From an uncultured Clostridia bacterium (lineage in GTDB: Bacteria; Bacillota; Clostridia; Christensenellales; Aristaeellaceae): a DNA stretch of 64,000 nucleotides. The DNA lies in NCBI GenBank assembly GCA_937906775.1, contig CALCUD010000068.1, forward strand, positions 26,307 to 90,306, read 5' to 3'. Shown in pieces: positions 52,388 to 61,914 of the stretch. Numbering within the stretch: position 1 is the first letter of the stretch; each line of letters starts with the position of its first letter. The position numbers were made by a program, and so were the translations under genes. Below the pieces are notes generated by a model. That model worked only from the letters and a program-made list of their open reading frames with translations. It had not been told where the DNA came from and did not search any database.

Positions 52388-53247
52388 GTCCTGTAACGAA
52401 AATGAATCAGGATACCAAAATGGTTCCCGTGCCTTCGACCTCAATCATTCCCGAGCGCGATCTCGGAAAAATGCCGGTCCTGGAATGCCGGCATCTGGGA
52501 ATTGATTTCGGCGGACTGACTGCTGTGGACGAGTTTGACCTGACCATCGGGAAAACGGAGATTGCCGGTCTGATCGGCCCGAACGGCGCCGGAAAGACGA
52601 CGGTTTTCAACCTGCTGACGAAGGTGTATGAACCGACGAGGGGAACGGTGCTGCTCAACGGGATCGACCTGAAGGGTCTGGATACCGTGAAAGCCAACAA
52701 GCTGGGAATCGCCCGCACCTTTCAGAATATCCGCCTGTTCTCCAACATGACCGTGGAGGACAACGTCCGGATTGGCCTGCACAACCAGATTTCCTACGGC
52801 ATGTTCAACGGAATCTTCCGTCTGCCGGTCTACTGGAGCAAGGAAAAGAAACAGCATGAAAAGGCGCTGGATCTGCTGAGCATCTTCAACATGCAGGATC
52901 TGGCGGATGTCCGGGCGGGTTCGCTGCCTTACGGCGCGCAGCGCCGGCTGGAGATCGTCCGGGCACTGGCGACGAATCCGAGCCTGCTGCTGCTGGATGA
53001 ACCCGCGGCGGGTATGAACCCCCACGAGACCGAGGAACTCATGATGAACATCATGAAGATCCGGGATCAGTTCCAGATCGCCGTTCTGCTCATCGAGCAC
53101 GATATGAACCTGGTGATGGGTATTTGCGAGGGCATCTGCGTGCTGAACTACGGCAAGATCATCGCCAAGGGTACCGCGGAGGAGATCCAGTCCAACCCGG
53201 TGGTCATTGAGGCCTATCTGGGCAAACAAAAGGAGGCGGACGCGTGA
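52384..53247 (+). CDS. livG: Branched-chain amino acid ABC ATPase LivG
   Basis: A 287-residue ATPase with a non-conserved N-terminal extension of about 30 residues, Walker A IGPNGAGKTTVFN (about 62-74), signature LPYGAQRRLEIVRAL (LivG proteins have YGxQR instead of SGGQ) and Walker B LLLLDEPAAGMNP. The C-terminal part ends AYLGKQKEADA. AAAGGAGGCG precedes the ATG; it overlaps the upstream and downstream genes by four bases each. Confidence 0.95.
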   Translation: MSPVTKMNQDTKMVPVPSTSIIPERDLGKMPVLECRHLGIDFGGLTAVDEFDLTIGKTEIAGLIGPNGAGKTTVFNLLTKVYEPTRGTVLLNGIDLKGLDTVKANKLGIARTFQNIRLFSNMTVEDNVRIGLHNQISYGMFNGIFRLPVYWSKEKKQHEKALDLLSIFNMQDLADVRAGSLPYGAQRRLEIVRALATNPSLLLLDEPAAGMNPHETEELMMNIMKIRDQFQIAVLLIEHDMNLVMGICEGICVLNYGKIIAKGTAEEIQSNPVVIEAYLGKQKEADA

Positions 53248-53951
53248 GCATGCTGGAAATTCAGGATGTGCATGTCTTTTACGGCGCCATCCATGCCATC
53301 AAGGGAGTTTCCTTTGAGGTGAACGAACACGAGATCGTGACGCTGATCGGCGCGAACGGCGCCGGGAAGTCGACCACGCTGAACACGGTTTCCGGGCTTT
53401 TGAAGCCCCGTTCCGGCCGGATCCTTTTTGAAGGAAAGGATATCACCGGCATTCCGGCGAACAGGCTGGTTTCCCAGGGCATGGCGCTTTGCCCCGAAGG
53501 ACGCCGGATCTTCCAGCAGATGACGGTGAAGGAAAATCTGGAAATGGGCGGTTATTCCCGGAACGCTTCCGAGATCGCGCCCTCCGTGGAGGAAATGTTC
53601 ACCCGTTTTCCGCGGCTGCGGGAGCGCGAAAAGCAGATCGCGGGAACGCTGTCCGGCGGCGAGCAGCAGATGCTGGCCATGGCCCGCGCGCTGATGAGCA
53701 AACCCCGGCTGCTGATGCTGGACGAGCCCAGCATGGGTCTCGCTCCGATCCTGGTGGAGCAGATCTTCGACATTATCCGGGAACTGCACGAGGCCGGAAC
53801 AACGATCCTGCTGGTGGAACAGAACGCGCAGATGGCGCTGTCTGTGGCGGACCGCGCGTATGTGCTGGAAACCGGCAATATCTCCATGTCCGGCAACGCG
53901 TCGGATCTGCTGAAGAACGACGATGTCCGGAAGGCGTATCTCGGGTCGTAA
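53244..53951 (+). CDS. livF: Branched-chain amino acid ABC ATPase LivF
   Basis: A 235-residue ATPase with Walker A IGANGAGKSTTLN, Q loop PEGRRIFQQMTVKENLEMGGY, signature LSGGEQQMLAMARAL and Walker B LLMLDEPSMGLAP. It pairs with LivG. The GTG at 53244 overlaps the livG stop (GTGA); an ATG six bases later is a possible alternative. Confidence 0.95.
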   Translation: MSMLEIQDVHVFYGAIHAIKGVSFEVNEHEIVTLIGANGAGKSTTLNTVSGLLKPRSGRILFEGKDITGIPANRLVSQGMALCPEGRRIFQQMTVKENLEMGGYSRNASEIAPSVEEMFTRFPRLREREKQIAGTLSGGEQQMLAMARALMSKPRLLMLDEPSMGLAPILVEQIFDIIRELHEAGTTILLVEQNAQMALSVADRAYVLETGNISMSGNASDLLKNDDVRKAYLGS

Positions 53952-53984
53952 CAGAGAAATTTCATTTATCGGATCCTTATCGGA

Positions 53985-54009
53985 GCCGCGGTTGATCCGC
54001 GGCTTTTTT
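53985..54009 (+). terminator. Terminator of the liv operon
   Basis: Stem GCCGCGG / CCGCGGC (53985-53991 with 53997-54003), then TTTTTT. Confidence 0.9.
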
Positions 54010-54020
54010 GTTATTTCCGA

Positions 54021-54055
54021 ATAATCCGAACATTATTTTACGAACGTTCGTGTTT
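54021..54055 (+). promoter_or_regulatory. PurBox-like operator sequences
   Basis: ATAATCCGAACATT (54021-54034) fits the Bacillus/Lactococcus PurBox pattern AWWWCCGAACWWT, and a palindrome ACGAACGTTCGT follows at 54040-54051. A third, inverted copy (AATGTTCGGAGAT, 54096-54108) lies inside the promoter spacer. Together they suggest PurR-type control by PRPP of the purine operon. Spacing between copies differs from B. subtilis, so this is a candidate, not a proof. Confidence 0.55.
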
Positions 54056-54090
54056 TACCTGCAAAAACACACAAAATACGCAGGTTGCAT

Positions 54091-54118
54091 TTGACAATGT
54101 TCGGAGATATGGTAAACT
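54091..54118 (+). promoter_or_regulatory. Promoter of the purine operon
   Basis: TTGACA (54091-54096), 16 bases, TAAACT (54113-54118) with a TG extended -10 (TGGTAAACT). An inverted PurBox-like sequence lies between the two hexamers, well placed to block RNA polymerase. Confidence 0.75.
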
Positions 54119-54130
54119 CAAATTGCGGAA

Positions 54131-54170
54131 GCCTTCCCGCGGGGGAGGCTGACGGCTTCGCCGAAAGGCG
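54131..54170 (+). promoter_or_regulatory. Structured leader of the purine operon
   Basis: GCCTTCCC (54131-54138) with GGGGAGGC (54142-54149) forms an 8-bp stem, and CGCC-GAAA-GGCG (54159-54170) forms a GNRA tetraloop hairpin. Flanking ATTGC (54122-54126) and GCAAT (54173-54177) could close a three-way junction if transcription begins early enough. No match to the purine, preQ1 or ykkC riboswitch cores was seen. Confidence 0.35.
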
Positions 54171-54209
54171 CGGCAATCGCGAAACGGATGGAAACGGAGG
54201 AAGATTTTT

Positions 54210-54698
54210 GTGAAGAAAGTCGGAATCGTCATGGGGAGTGACAGCGACCTGCCGGTAATCAAAAAGGCGACGGATCAGCTGACCGCTCTCGGGATCCCTT
54301 TTGAGGTCCACGTATACTCCGCGCACCGGACGCCGGTACAGGCGCGGGATTTCGCCCTGAACGCCCGGGGGAACGGCTTCGGCGCGATCATTGCCGCGGC
54401 CGGGATGGCGGCGCATCTCGCAGGCGCCATCGCTGCGAACACAACGCTGCCCGTGATCGGGATCCCCTGCCAGGGTCCCTGTATGGACGGGCTGGACGCC
54501 CTGCTTTCCACTGTTCAGATGCCCTCCGGGATCCCGGTGGCAACGGTGGCGGTGGGCGGCGGCGCCAACGCCGCGCTGCTTGCGGCTCAGATCCTCGCGG
54601 TGGAGGACCGGGCGCTGGCGGAGAAGCTCGACGCGAAGCGTGAAAAGGACGCCGCGGCGGTTCTGGAAAAGGATGCCGGGATTATGGAAAGGCTGTAA
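54210..54698 (+). CDS. purE: 5-(carboxyamino)imidazole ribonucleotide mutase
   Basis: Class I PurE, which converts N5-CAIR to CAIR. The 162-residue protein has VGIVMGSDSDLPVIKKA (residues 4-20), SAHRTPVQARDFA and AAGMAAHLAGAIAANTTLPVIGIPCQG. The start is a GTG at 54210 after ACGGAGGAAG. No purK was found next to it, so N5-CAIR synthetase is elsewhere or the protein works with bicarbonate and another enzyme. First gene of the purine operon. Confidence 0.93.
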   Translation: MKKVGIVMGSDSDLPVIKKATDQLTALGIPFEVHVYSAHRTPVQARDFALNARGNGFGAIIAAAGMAAHLAGAIAANTTLPVIGIPCQGPCMDGLDALLSTVQMPSGIPVATVAVGGGANAALLAAQILAVEDRALAEKLDAKREKDAAAVLEKDAGIMERL

Positions 54699-54763
54699 GA
54701 TCCCGGGAAAACTGAAAACGAGTATCATGAAATCAATATAGAAAGAAAAGGGAGAGGAAAACT

Positions 54764-55450
54764 ATGGAAAAGAAGCTCGTGTATACCGGAAAGACCAAGA
54801 ATGTCTACGCTCTGGAAAACGGAAACTATCAGCTGCTGTTCAAGGATGACTGCACCGGAAAAGACGGCGTGTTCGATCCCGGTGAAAACAGCGTCGGCCT
54901 GACGATCGAGGGCGTGGGCGATGTGAATCTGCGCATGAGCATCTACTTCTTCGAAAAGATCAACGCGGCGGGCATCGCCACCCACTATATCAGCGCCGAT
55001 CTTGACAACACCACCATGGACGTTCTCCCCGCCAAGCCCTTCGGCAAGGGACTGGAAGTGATCTGCCGCTACAAGGCTGTCGGCAGCTTCTATCGCCGCT
55101 ACAGCGACTATATCGAAGAAGGCGCCGATCTGCCCGCTTATGTTGAAACCACGTTCAAGAACGATGAAAAGGGCGATCCGCTGGTGACGAAGGACGGTCT
55201 GGTCGACCTGGGCGTTATGTCCGCGCAGCAGTATGACGATATCAAGGCCATGACTCAGCAGATCACGAAGATCGTTGCCGACGATCTGAAGGAAAAGGGC
55301 CTCGTGTTGTATGATATCAAGTTCGAGTTCGGCTATGACAAGGACGGCAAGGTCATGCTGATCGACGAGATCGCCTCCGGCAATATGCGCGTGTACAAGG
55401 ACGGGAAGTATATCGATCCCATGACCCTGTCGAAGCTGTTTTTCGCGTAA
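54764..55450 (+). CDS. purC: SAICAR synthetase
   Basis: Phosphoribosylaminoimidazole-succinocarboxamide synthase, which joins aspartate to CAIR with ATP. The 228-residue protein starts KKLVYTGKTKNVYALENGNYQLLFKDDCTG and has EVICRYKAVGSFYRRYSDYI, YDIKFEFGYDKDGKVMLIDEIASGNMRVYKDGKYIDPMTLSKLF. Length and motifs are typical of the Clostridia type. A GGGAGAGGA motif precedes the ATG. Confidence 0.93.
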   Translation: MEKKLVYTGKTKNVYALENGNYQLLFKDDCTGKDGVFDPGENSVGLTIEGVGDVNLRMSIYFFEKINAAGIATHYISADLDNTTMDVLPAKPFGKGLEVICRYKAVGSFYRRYSDYIEEGADLPAYVETTFKNDEKGDPLVTKDGLVDLGVMSAQQYDDIKAMTQQITKIVADDLKEKGLVLYDIKFEFGYDKDGKVMLIDEIASGNMRVYKDGKYIDPMTLSKLFFA

Positions 55451-55478
55451 TCAATGAAGCGGTCAGAGGAGTAAGATC

Positions 55479-56903
<1,425 letters not shown>

Positions 56904-56910
56904 GAGAAAG

Positions 56911-57954
56911 ATGATTGAGAACTCCAGATCGGAAGCCTACGCGGCGGCGGGCGTGGATATCACCGCCGGATACAAGGCTGTGGAGCTGATGAAAAAGCAT
57001 ATTCGCAGAACAGAGACCCCCGGCGTCTGCTCAGATGTGGGCGGATTCGGCGGACTGTTCGAACCGGATATGGAAGGCGTCACGTCGCCGGTGCTGGTTT
57101 CCGGCACCGACGGCGTGGGGACCAAGCTGAAGATCGCCTTCCTGATGGACCGGCATGACACCGTCGGGATCGACTGTGTGGCCATGTGCGTCAACGACAT
57201 TATCTGCTGCGGCGCGAAGCCCCTGTTTTTCCTGGACTATATCGCCTGCGGCAAAAATGTTCCCGAACGGATCGAGCAGATCGTCAAGGGCGTGTGCGAC
57301 GGGTGCGTGCAGGCCGGCGCGGCGCTGATCGGCGGGGAAACCGCGGAGATGCCCGGTTTCTATCCCGAAAACGAGTATGACCTCGCGGGATATTCCACCG
57401 GCATGGTCGACAAGGCGAAAATCATTGACAACAGGACGATGAAGGCCGGCGACGTCATCATTGCGCTGCCTTCCTCCGGCGTCCATTCCAACGGATTCTC
57501 CCTCGTGCGCCGGGTGTTCGACGTGGAAAATGCCGATCTGAAGGCGCCTGTCGCGGAACTGGGCGGAAAGAGCCTGGGCGAAACACTGCTGACGCCGACC
57601 CGGATCTATGTGAAGCCCGTGCTCGCGCTGCTGAAGAAGGTCGCGGTCCGCGGGATCAGCCATATCACCGGCGGCGGCTTCTATGAGAACATTCCGCGCT
57701 CCATCCCGGACGGACTGGGCGCGCGGATCGAACGGAAAGCCGTGCGGGTGCTGCCGGTTTTCGACCTGATCGCGAAGGCCGGCAACATCTCCGAGCGGGA
57801 TATGTTCAACACCTTCAATATGGGCGTCGGCATGAGCGTGATCGTTCCTGTGGAGCAGGCTGAGGAAGCGCTCGCGATCCTGAAGGAACAGGGTGAGGAC
57901 GCTTACAGGATCGGCACGGTCGTGGAAAGCGAAACCAAAATCGAAATCGTCTGA
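56911..57954 (+). CDS. purM: Phosphoribosylformylglycinamidine cyclo-ligase
   Basis: AIR synthetase, which closes the imidazole ring with ATP. The 347-residue protein has YAAAGVDITAGYKAVELMKKH, SGTDGVGTKLKIAFLMDRHDTVGIDCVAMCVNDIICCGAKPLFFLDYIACG (about 69-118), IGGETAEMPGFY and the C-terminal ITGGGFYENIPRSIP. It follows purF by 7 bases. Confidence 0.96.
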   Translation: MIENSRSEAYAAAGVDITAGYKAVELMKKHIRRTETPGVCSDVGGFGGLFEPDMEGVTSPVLVSGTDGVGTKLKIAFLMDRHDTVGIDCVAMCVNDIICCGAKPLFFLDYIACGKNVPERIEQIVKGVCDGCVQAGAALIGGETAEMPGFYPENEYDLAGYSTGMVDKAKIIDNRTMKAGDVIIALPSSGVHSNGFSLVRRVFDVENADLKAPVAELGGKSLGETLLTPTRIYVKPVLALLKKVAVRGISHITGGGFYENIPRSIPDGLGARIERKAVRVLPVFDLIAKAGNISERDMFNTFNMGVGMSVIVPVEQAEEALAILKEQGEDAYRIGTVVESETKIEIV

Positions 57955-57969
57955 CCGGAGGAAACAGAA

Positions 57970-58584
57970 ATGAGAAAGGCACGGATCGCGGTGCTGGTTT
58001 CCGGCGGCGGAACCAACCTGCAGGCGATTCTGGACGCGCAGCGGGACGGGAAGCTGGTTTCCGGCGAGGTCACGCTGGTCATCAGCAACAAACCCGGCGC
58101 CTACGCGCTGGAGCGGGCGAAGAACGCCGGCGTCCGGGGTCTGGAGATCACCCGGAAGCAGTGCGGCGGGCAGGAAGCCTTTGAAAAGGCGATTCTTGCC
58201 GCGCTGGAGGAGAACGAAACGGATCTGATCGTGCTGGCCGGGTTCCTGAGCATTCTCAGTGAGGATTTCACATCCCGGTATCCCCGACGGATCATCAATA
58301 TCCATCCAAGCCTGATCCCCAGCTTCTGCGGCGCGGGGTACTACGGGCTGAAGGTCCATGAAGCCGCGCTGGCCCGCGGCGTCAGGGTGACCGGTGCCAC
58401 GGTGCATTTTGTGAACGAGATCCCGGACGGCGGGGAGATCATCGCCCAGAAGGCGGTGGAGATCCAGCCCGGCGATACGCCGGAGATCCTGCAGCGCCGG
58501 GTCATGGAGCAGGCGGAGTGGATCCTGCTGCCGGCGAGCGTGGAAAAGGTCAGCCGCGAGATCGCGGAGAGCCGCGGGGACTGA
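57970..58584 (+). CDS. purN: Phosphoribosylglycinamide formyltransferase
   Basis: Transfers a formyl group from 10-formyl-THF to GAR. The 204-residue protein has VLVSGGGTNLQAILDA, LVISNKPGAYALERAKNAGV, LAGFLSILSEDFTSRYPRRIINIHPSLIPSFCG with catalytic Asn/His, and GATVHFVNEIPDGGEIIAQKAVEI with the catalytic Asp region. ACCGGAGGAAA precedes the ATG. Confidence 0.95.
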   Translation: MRKARIAVLVSGGGTNLQAILDAQRDGKLVSGEVTLVISNKPGAYALERAKNAGVRGLEITRKQCGGQEAFEKAILAALEENETDLIVLAGFLSILSEDFTSRYPRRIINIHPSLIPSFCGAGYYGLKVHEAALARGVRVTGATVHFVNEIPDGGEIIAQKAVEIQPGDTPEILQRRVMEQAEWILLPASVEKVSREIAESRGD

Positions 58585-58637
58585 CGGACGGATCATGGGA
58601 ATAAACAGCCTTTATGAATAACGGGAGGGACAGAAGA

Positions 58638-59357
58638 ATGGACATCTATCGCGTGAACACCCCGGAAGAGCTGCTGGAGAACAATACCTATCCCGGACGC
58701 GGGATCGTGATCGGCAAAACCCCGGACGGCACGAAGGCCGTCGCGGCCTACTTCATCATGGGCCGCAGCGAAAACAGCCGGAACCGCGTTTTCACCGAAA
58801 AGGACGGTGAAGTTTTTACCGAACCCTTCGACGCGAGCAAGGTACAGGATCCTTCCCTGATCATCTATGCCGCGGTCCGGAGCTTTGAAAACAAGCTGAT
58901 CGTCACCAACGGCGACCAGACCGATACGGTTTACGAGGGCCTGCGGAAGGGAATGACCTTCTCCAGCGCGCTGGAGGACCGGGAATTCGAGCCGGACGCG
59001 CCGAACTTCACGCCCCGCATCAGCGGCATGCTGACCTTTGCGGACGGCGATTTCACCTATCAGATGTCCATTCTCAAGAGTGCGGACGCCGAAGGCAGCG
59101 CCTGCAACCGCTACACCTTCGCCTATCCGGCGCTGAACGGTCTGGGACATTTCATCCATACCTATGTGCAGGACGGCAATCCGATCCCCACCTTCCAGGG
59201 CGAGCCGGAACGGATGGCGATCTGCGACAGCATCGATGAGATGACAGACCGCCTGTGGAACGCGCTGAATGCGGCGAACAGGATCTCCCTGTATGTACGC
59301 TATGTGGATCTGAAGACCGGCGCGGCGGAGAACCGCCTCGTGAACAAGAACAAGTGA
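58638..59357 (+). CDS. purO: IMP cyclohydrolase, archaeal PurO type
   Basis: A 239-residue protein of the IMP_cyclohyd family (PurO), which closes FAICAR to IMP. Family features: YPGRGIVIGKTPDGTKAVAAYFIMGRSENSRNRVF near the start, DPSLIIYAAVRSFENKLIVTNGDQTDTVYEGLRKG, and FTPRISGML. PurO was first described in archaea and replaces the N-terminal cyclohydrolase half of bacterial PurH. The next gene encodes only the transformylase half, so the two together replace bifunctional PurH. The ATG at 58638 follows ACGGGAGGGA; an upstream in-frame ATG at 58614 is not needed. Confidence 0.9.
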   Translation: MDIYRVNTPEELLENNTYPGRGIVIGKTPDGTKAVAAYFIMGRSENSRNRVFTEKDGEVFTEPFDASKVQDPSLIIYAAVRSFENKLIVTNGDQTDTVYEGLRKGMTFSSALEDREFEPDAPNFTPRISGMLTFADGDFTYQMSILKSADAEGSACNRYTFAYPALNGLGHFIHTYVQDGNPIPTFQGEPERMAICDSIDEMTDRLWNALNAANRISLYVRYVDLKTGAAENRLVNKNK

Positions 59358-59371
59358 GGAGGACGGAACAG

Positions 59372-60556
59372 ATGAAGGAATTTGAACTGAAATACGGCTG
59401 TAATCCCAATCAGAAGCCCGCGAAGATCTATATGGCGGACGGCAGCGATCTGCCGATCAGGATCCTGTCCGGCCGTCCCGGCTATATCAATTTTCTGGAC
59501 GCTTTCAACTCCTGGCAGCTGGTGAAGGAGCTGAAGGAAGCCCTCGGCCTGCCCGCGGTGACCTCCTTCAAGCATGTTTCCCCGACTTCCGCCGCGGTGG
59601 GCATTCCGCTGAGCGCCGATCTGAAAAAGGCCTGCTTTGTGGATGACATCGAGGGGCTGGACGAATCTCCTCTGGCCTGCGCCTATGCGCGCGCCCGCGG
59701 GACCGACCGGATGTGCTCCTTCGGCGACTGGGTCGCCCTGAGCGACGTCTGCGATGTGACGACCGCGAAGATGGTCAAGCGAGAGGTTTCCGACGGCATC
59801 ATCGCGCCCGGATATGAGCCCGAAGCGCTGGAGATCCTGAAGCAGAAGCGGAACGGGACCTACAATATCGTGGAGATCGATCCGGATTATGTTCCGGAAG
59901 TGCAGGAGAAGAAACAGGTCTTCGGCATCACTTTCGAGCAGGGCCGGAATAATTTCAAGATCAACCGGGAGCTGCTCAGCGAAATCGTGACGGCGAACAA
60001 GGACCTGCCCGAGACCGCGGTCCGTGATCTGATCGTTGCCCTGATCACGCTGAAGTACACCCAGTCCAACTCCGTCTGCTACGCGGTGGACGGACAGGCG
60101 ATCGGCGTCGGTGCCGGCCAGCAGAGCCGCGTCCACTGCACCCGTCTGGCCGGTTCAAAGGCGGATACCTGGTTCCTGCGTCAGTATGAAAAGGTCCTGA
60201 ATCTGCCCTTCCGCTCCGACCTGAAGCGGCCGGACCGGGACAATGTCATCGACGGATATATCAATCAGAATGAAGAAGACGTCTGCGCCGACGGCAACTG
60301 GCAGAAGTATTTCACCGAGCAGCCCGCGCCGCTGACCGACGCGGAAAAGAAGGCGTTCCTCGCGACCCGGAAAAATGTGGCGCTGGGTTCCGACGCGTTC
60401 TTCCCCTTCTCGGATAACATTGAGCGCGCCTACAAGAGCGGCGTGAAGTACATTGCCGAACCCGGCGGATCCATCCGCGACGACGCGGTTATCGAGTGCT
60501 GCGACCGCTACGGCATGACCATGTGCTTCACGAAGATGAGATTGTTCCATCATTAA
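59372..60556 (+). CDS. purH: AICAR transformylase, stand-alone (PurH C-terminal type)
   Basis: Formylates AICAR to FAICAR. The 394-residue protein covers only the AICARFT half: LKYGCNPNQKPAKIYM near the start, LPAVTSFKHVSPTSAAVG with the catalytic Lys-His pair (about 66-67), DGIIAPGYEPEALEIL, YTQSNSVCYAVDGQAIGVGAGQQSRVHCTRLAG and EPGGSIRDDAVIECCDRYGMTMCFTKMRLFHH. The MGS-like cyclohydrolase half of normal PurH is missing. ATG at 59372 after GAGGAGGACGG. Confidence 0.93.
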   Translation: MKEFELKYGCNPNQKPAKIYMADGSDLPIRILSGRPGYINFLDAFNSWQLVKELKEALGLPAVTSFKHVSPTSAAVGIPLSADLKKACFVDDIEGLDESPLACAYARARGTDRMCSFGDWVALSDVCDVTTAKMVKREVSDGIIAPGYEPEALEILKQKRNGTYNIVEIDPDYVPEVQEKKQVFGITFEQGRNNFKINRELLSEIVTANKDLPETAVRDLIVALITLKYTQSNSVCYAVDGQAIGVGAGQQSRVHCTRLAGSKADTWFLRQYEKVLNLPFRSDLKRPDRDNVIDGYINQNEEDVCADGNWQKYFTEQPAPLTDAEKKAFLATRKNVALGSDAFFPFSDNIERAYKSGVKYIAEPGGSIRDDAVIECCDRYGMTMCFTKMRLFHH

Positions 60557-60626
60557 TTCCGCGGCGAGGTTCGCGAAGCGAAATCACCGCGACTTTCCGG
60601 GGAATCCATTCTGGAGGTAATTTTCA

Positions 60627-61892
60627 ATGAACATTCTTGTGATCGGCGGCGGAGGCCGCGAGCATACCATCATCCGGAAGCTGAAGGAAAATCCTTCTGT
60701 GGAGAAGATCTGGGCATTGCCCGGCAACGGCGGGATCGCCGCCGACGCGGAATGCGTGAATATCGGCGCGAAGGATATCGCGGGCATCGTGGCTTTCGCG
60801 AAGGAAAACCCTGTGGATTATGCGGTGGTCGCGCCGGACGATCCGCTGGTCCTCGGCTGCGTCGACGCGCTGGAGGAACTGGGGATCCCCTGTTTCGGAC
60901 CGCGGAAGAACGCCGCGATCATCGAGGGCAGCAAGGTCTTCTCGAAGGACCTGATGAAGAAATACAACATCCCGACCGCGGCTTATGAAACCTTTTCCGA
61001 CGCCGCGTCGGCGCTGGAATACCTGAAGACAGCGCCGGTCCCGACGGTCATCAAGGCGGACGGGCTCGCGCTGGGCAAGGGCGTCATCATCGCCATGACC
61101 CGGGAGGAGGCTTTCGACGCGGTCAGATCGATCATGGAGGACCGGCAGTTCGGCGCCTCCGGCGACCGGATCGTAATTGAGGAGTTCCTGGAGGGGCCGG
61201 AGGTTTCCGTTCTGTCCTTTACTGACGGAACAACGGTGGTCCCCATGGTTTCCAGCATGGATCACAAGCGCGCCGGGGACGGGGATACCGGGCTGAACAC
61301 CGGCGGGATGGGTACCGTCGCCCCCAATCCGTATTACACGGAGGAGATCGCGGCGGAGTGCATGAGGACGATCTTCCTGCCGACGATCCGCGCGATGAAG
61401 GAAGAGGGCCGGGAATTCCGCGGCTGTCTGTATTTCGGGCTGATGATCACGAAGGACGGCCCAAAGGTCATCGAATATAACTGCCGCTTCGGCGATCCGG
61501 AGACCCAGGTGGTCCTGCCCCTGCTGGAGAGCGATCTGCTCGCCGTGATGCAGGCGGTGACGGAGGGTACCCTGGCGGACCGCGAGGTCCGTTTCCGGGA
61601 CGGTCACGCCTGCTGCGTGGTGCTGGCCTCCGAGGGCTATCCCGTTTCCTATGAAAAGGGTTATGAGATCACGATCCCCGGGGAGATCCGGGAGAATGTC
61701 TATGTCGCCGGCGCGGCGCTCAGGGATGGCCGGCTGGTGACTTCCGGCGGACGGGTGCTGGGCGTGACCGCGGTGGCGGATACGCTGCGGGACGCTGTCA
61801 GCAAGGCCTATGCCATGGCCGACCGGATCGGATTCGGGAATAAATACTGCCGCCGGGACATCGGAGCCCGCGCGCTGAAGGCTTCCAAATAA
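60627..61892 (+). CDS. purD: Phosphoribosylamine-glycine ligase
   Basis: GAR synthetase, an ATP-grasp enzyme joining phosphoribosylamine and glycine. The 421-residue protein starts MNILVIGGGGREHTIIRKLKENP, has KADGLALGKGVIIAM and IEEFLEGPEVSVLSFTDG in the ATP-grasp domain, GDTGLNTGGMGTVAPNP, and KVIEYNCRFGDPETQVVLPLL with the Mg ligands. TCTGGAGG precedes the ATG. The 70-base gap after purH holds no evident terminator. Confidence 0.96.
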   Translation: MNILVIGGGGREHTIIRKLKENPSVEKIWALPGNGGIAADAECVNIGAKDIAGIVAFAKENPVDYAVVAPDDPLVLGCVDALEELGIPCFGPRKNAAIIEGSKVFSKDLMKKYNIPTAAYETFSDAASALEYLKTAPVPTVIKADGLALGKGVIIAMTREEAFDAVRSIMEDRQFGASGDRIVIEEFLEGPEVSVLSFTDGTTVVPMVSSMDHKRAGDGDTGLNTGGMGTVAPNPYYTEEIAAECMRTIFLPTIRAMKEEGREFRGCLYFGLMITKDGPKVIEYNCRFGDPETQVVLPLLESDLLAVMQAVTEGTLADREVRFRDGHACCVVLASEGYPVSYEKGYEITIPGEIRENVYVAGAALRDGRLVTSGGRVLGVTAVADTLRDAVSKAYAMADRIGFGNKYCRRDIGARALKASK

Positions 61893-61914
61893 AGATCAGA
61901 GAGGGACTGGAAAG

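Noticed and set aside
54119..54209. A purine riboswitch ahead of purE
   Set aside because: The conserved TATA and TTTCTACC-type junction bases of the purine aptamer are absent.
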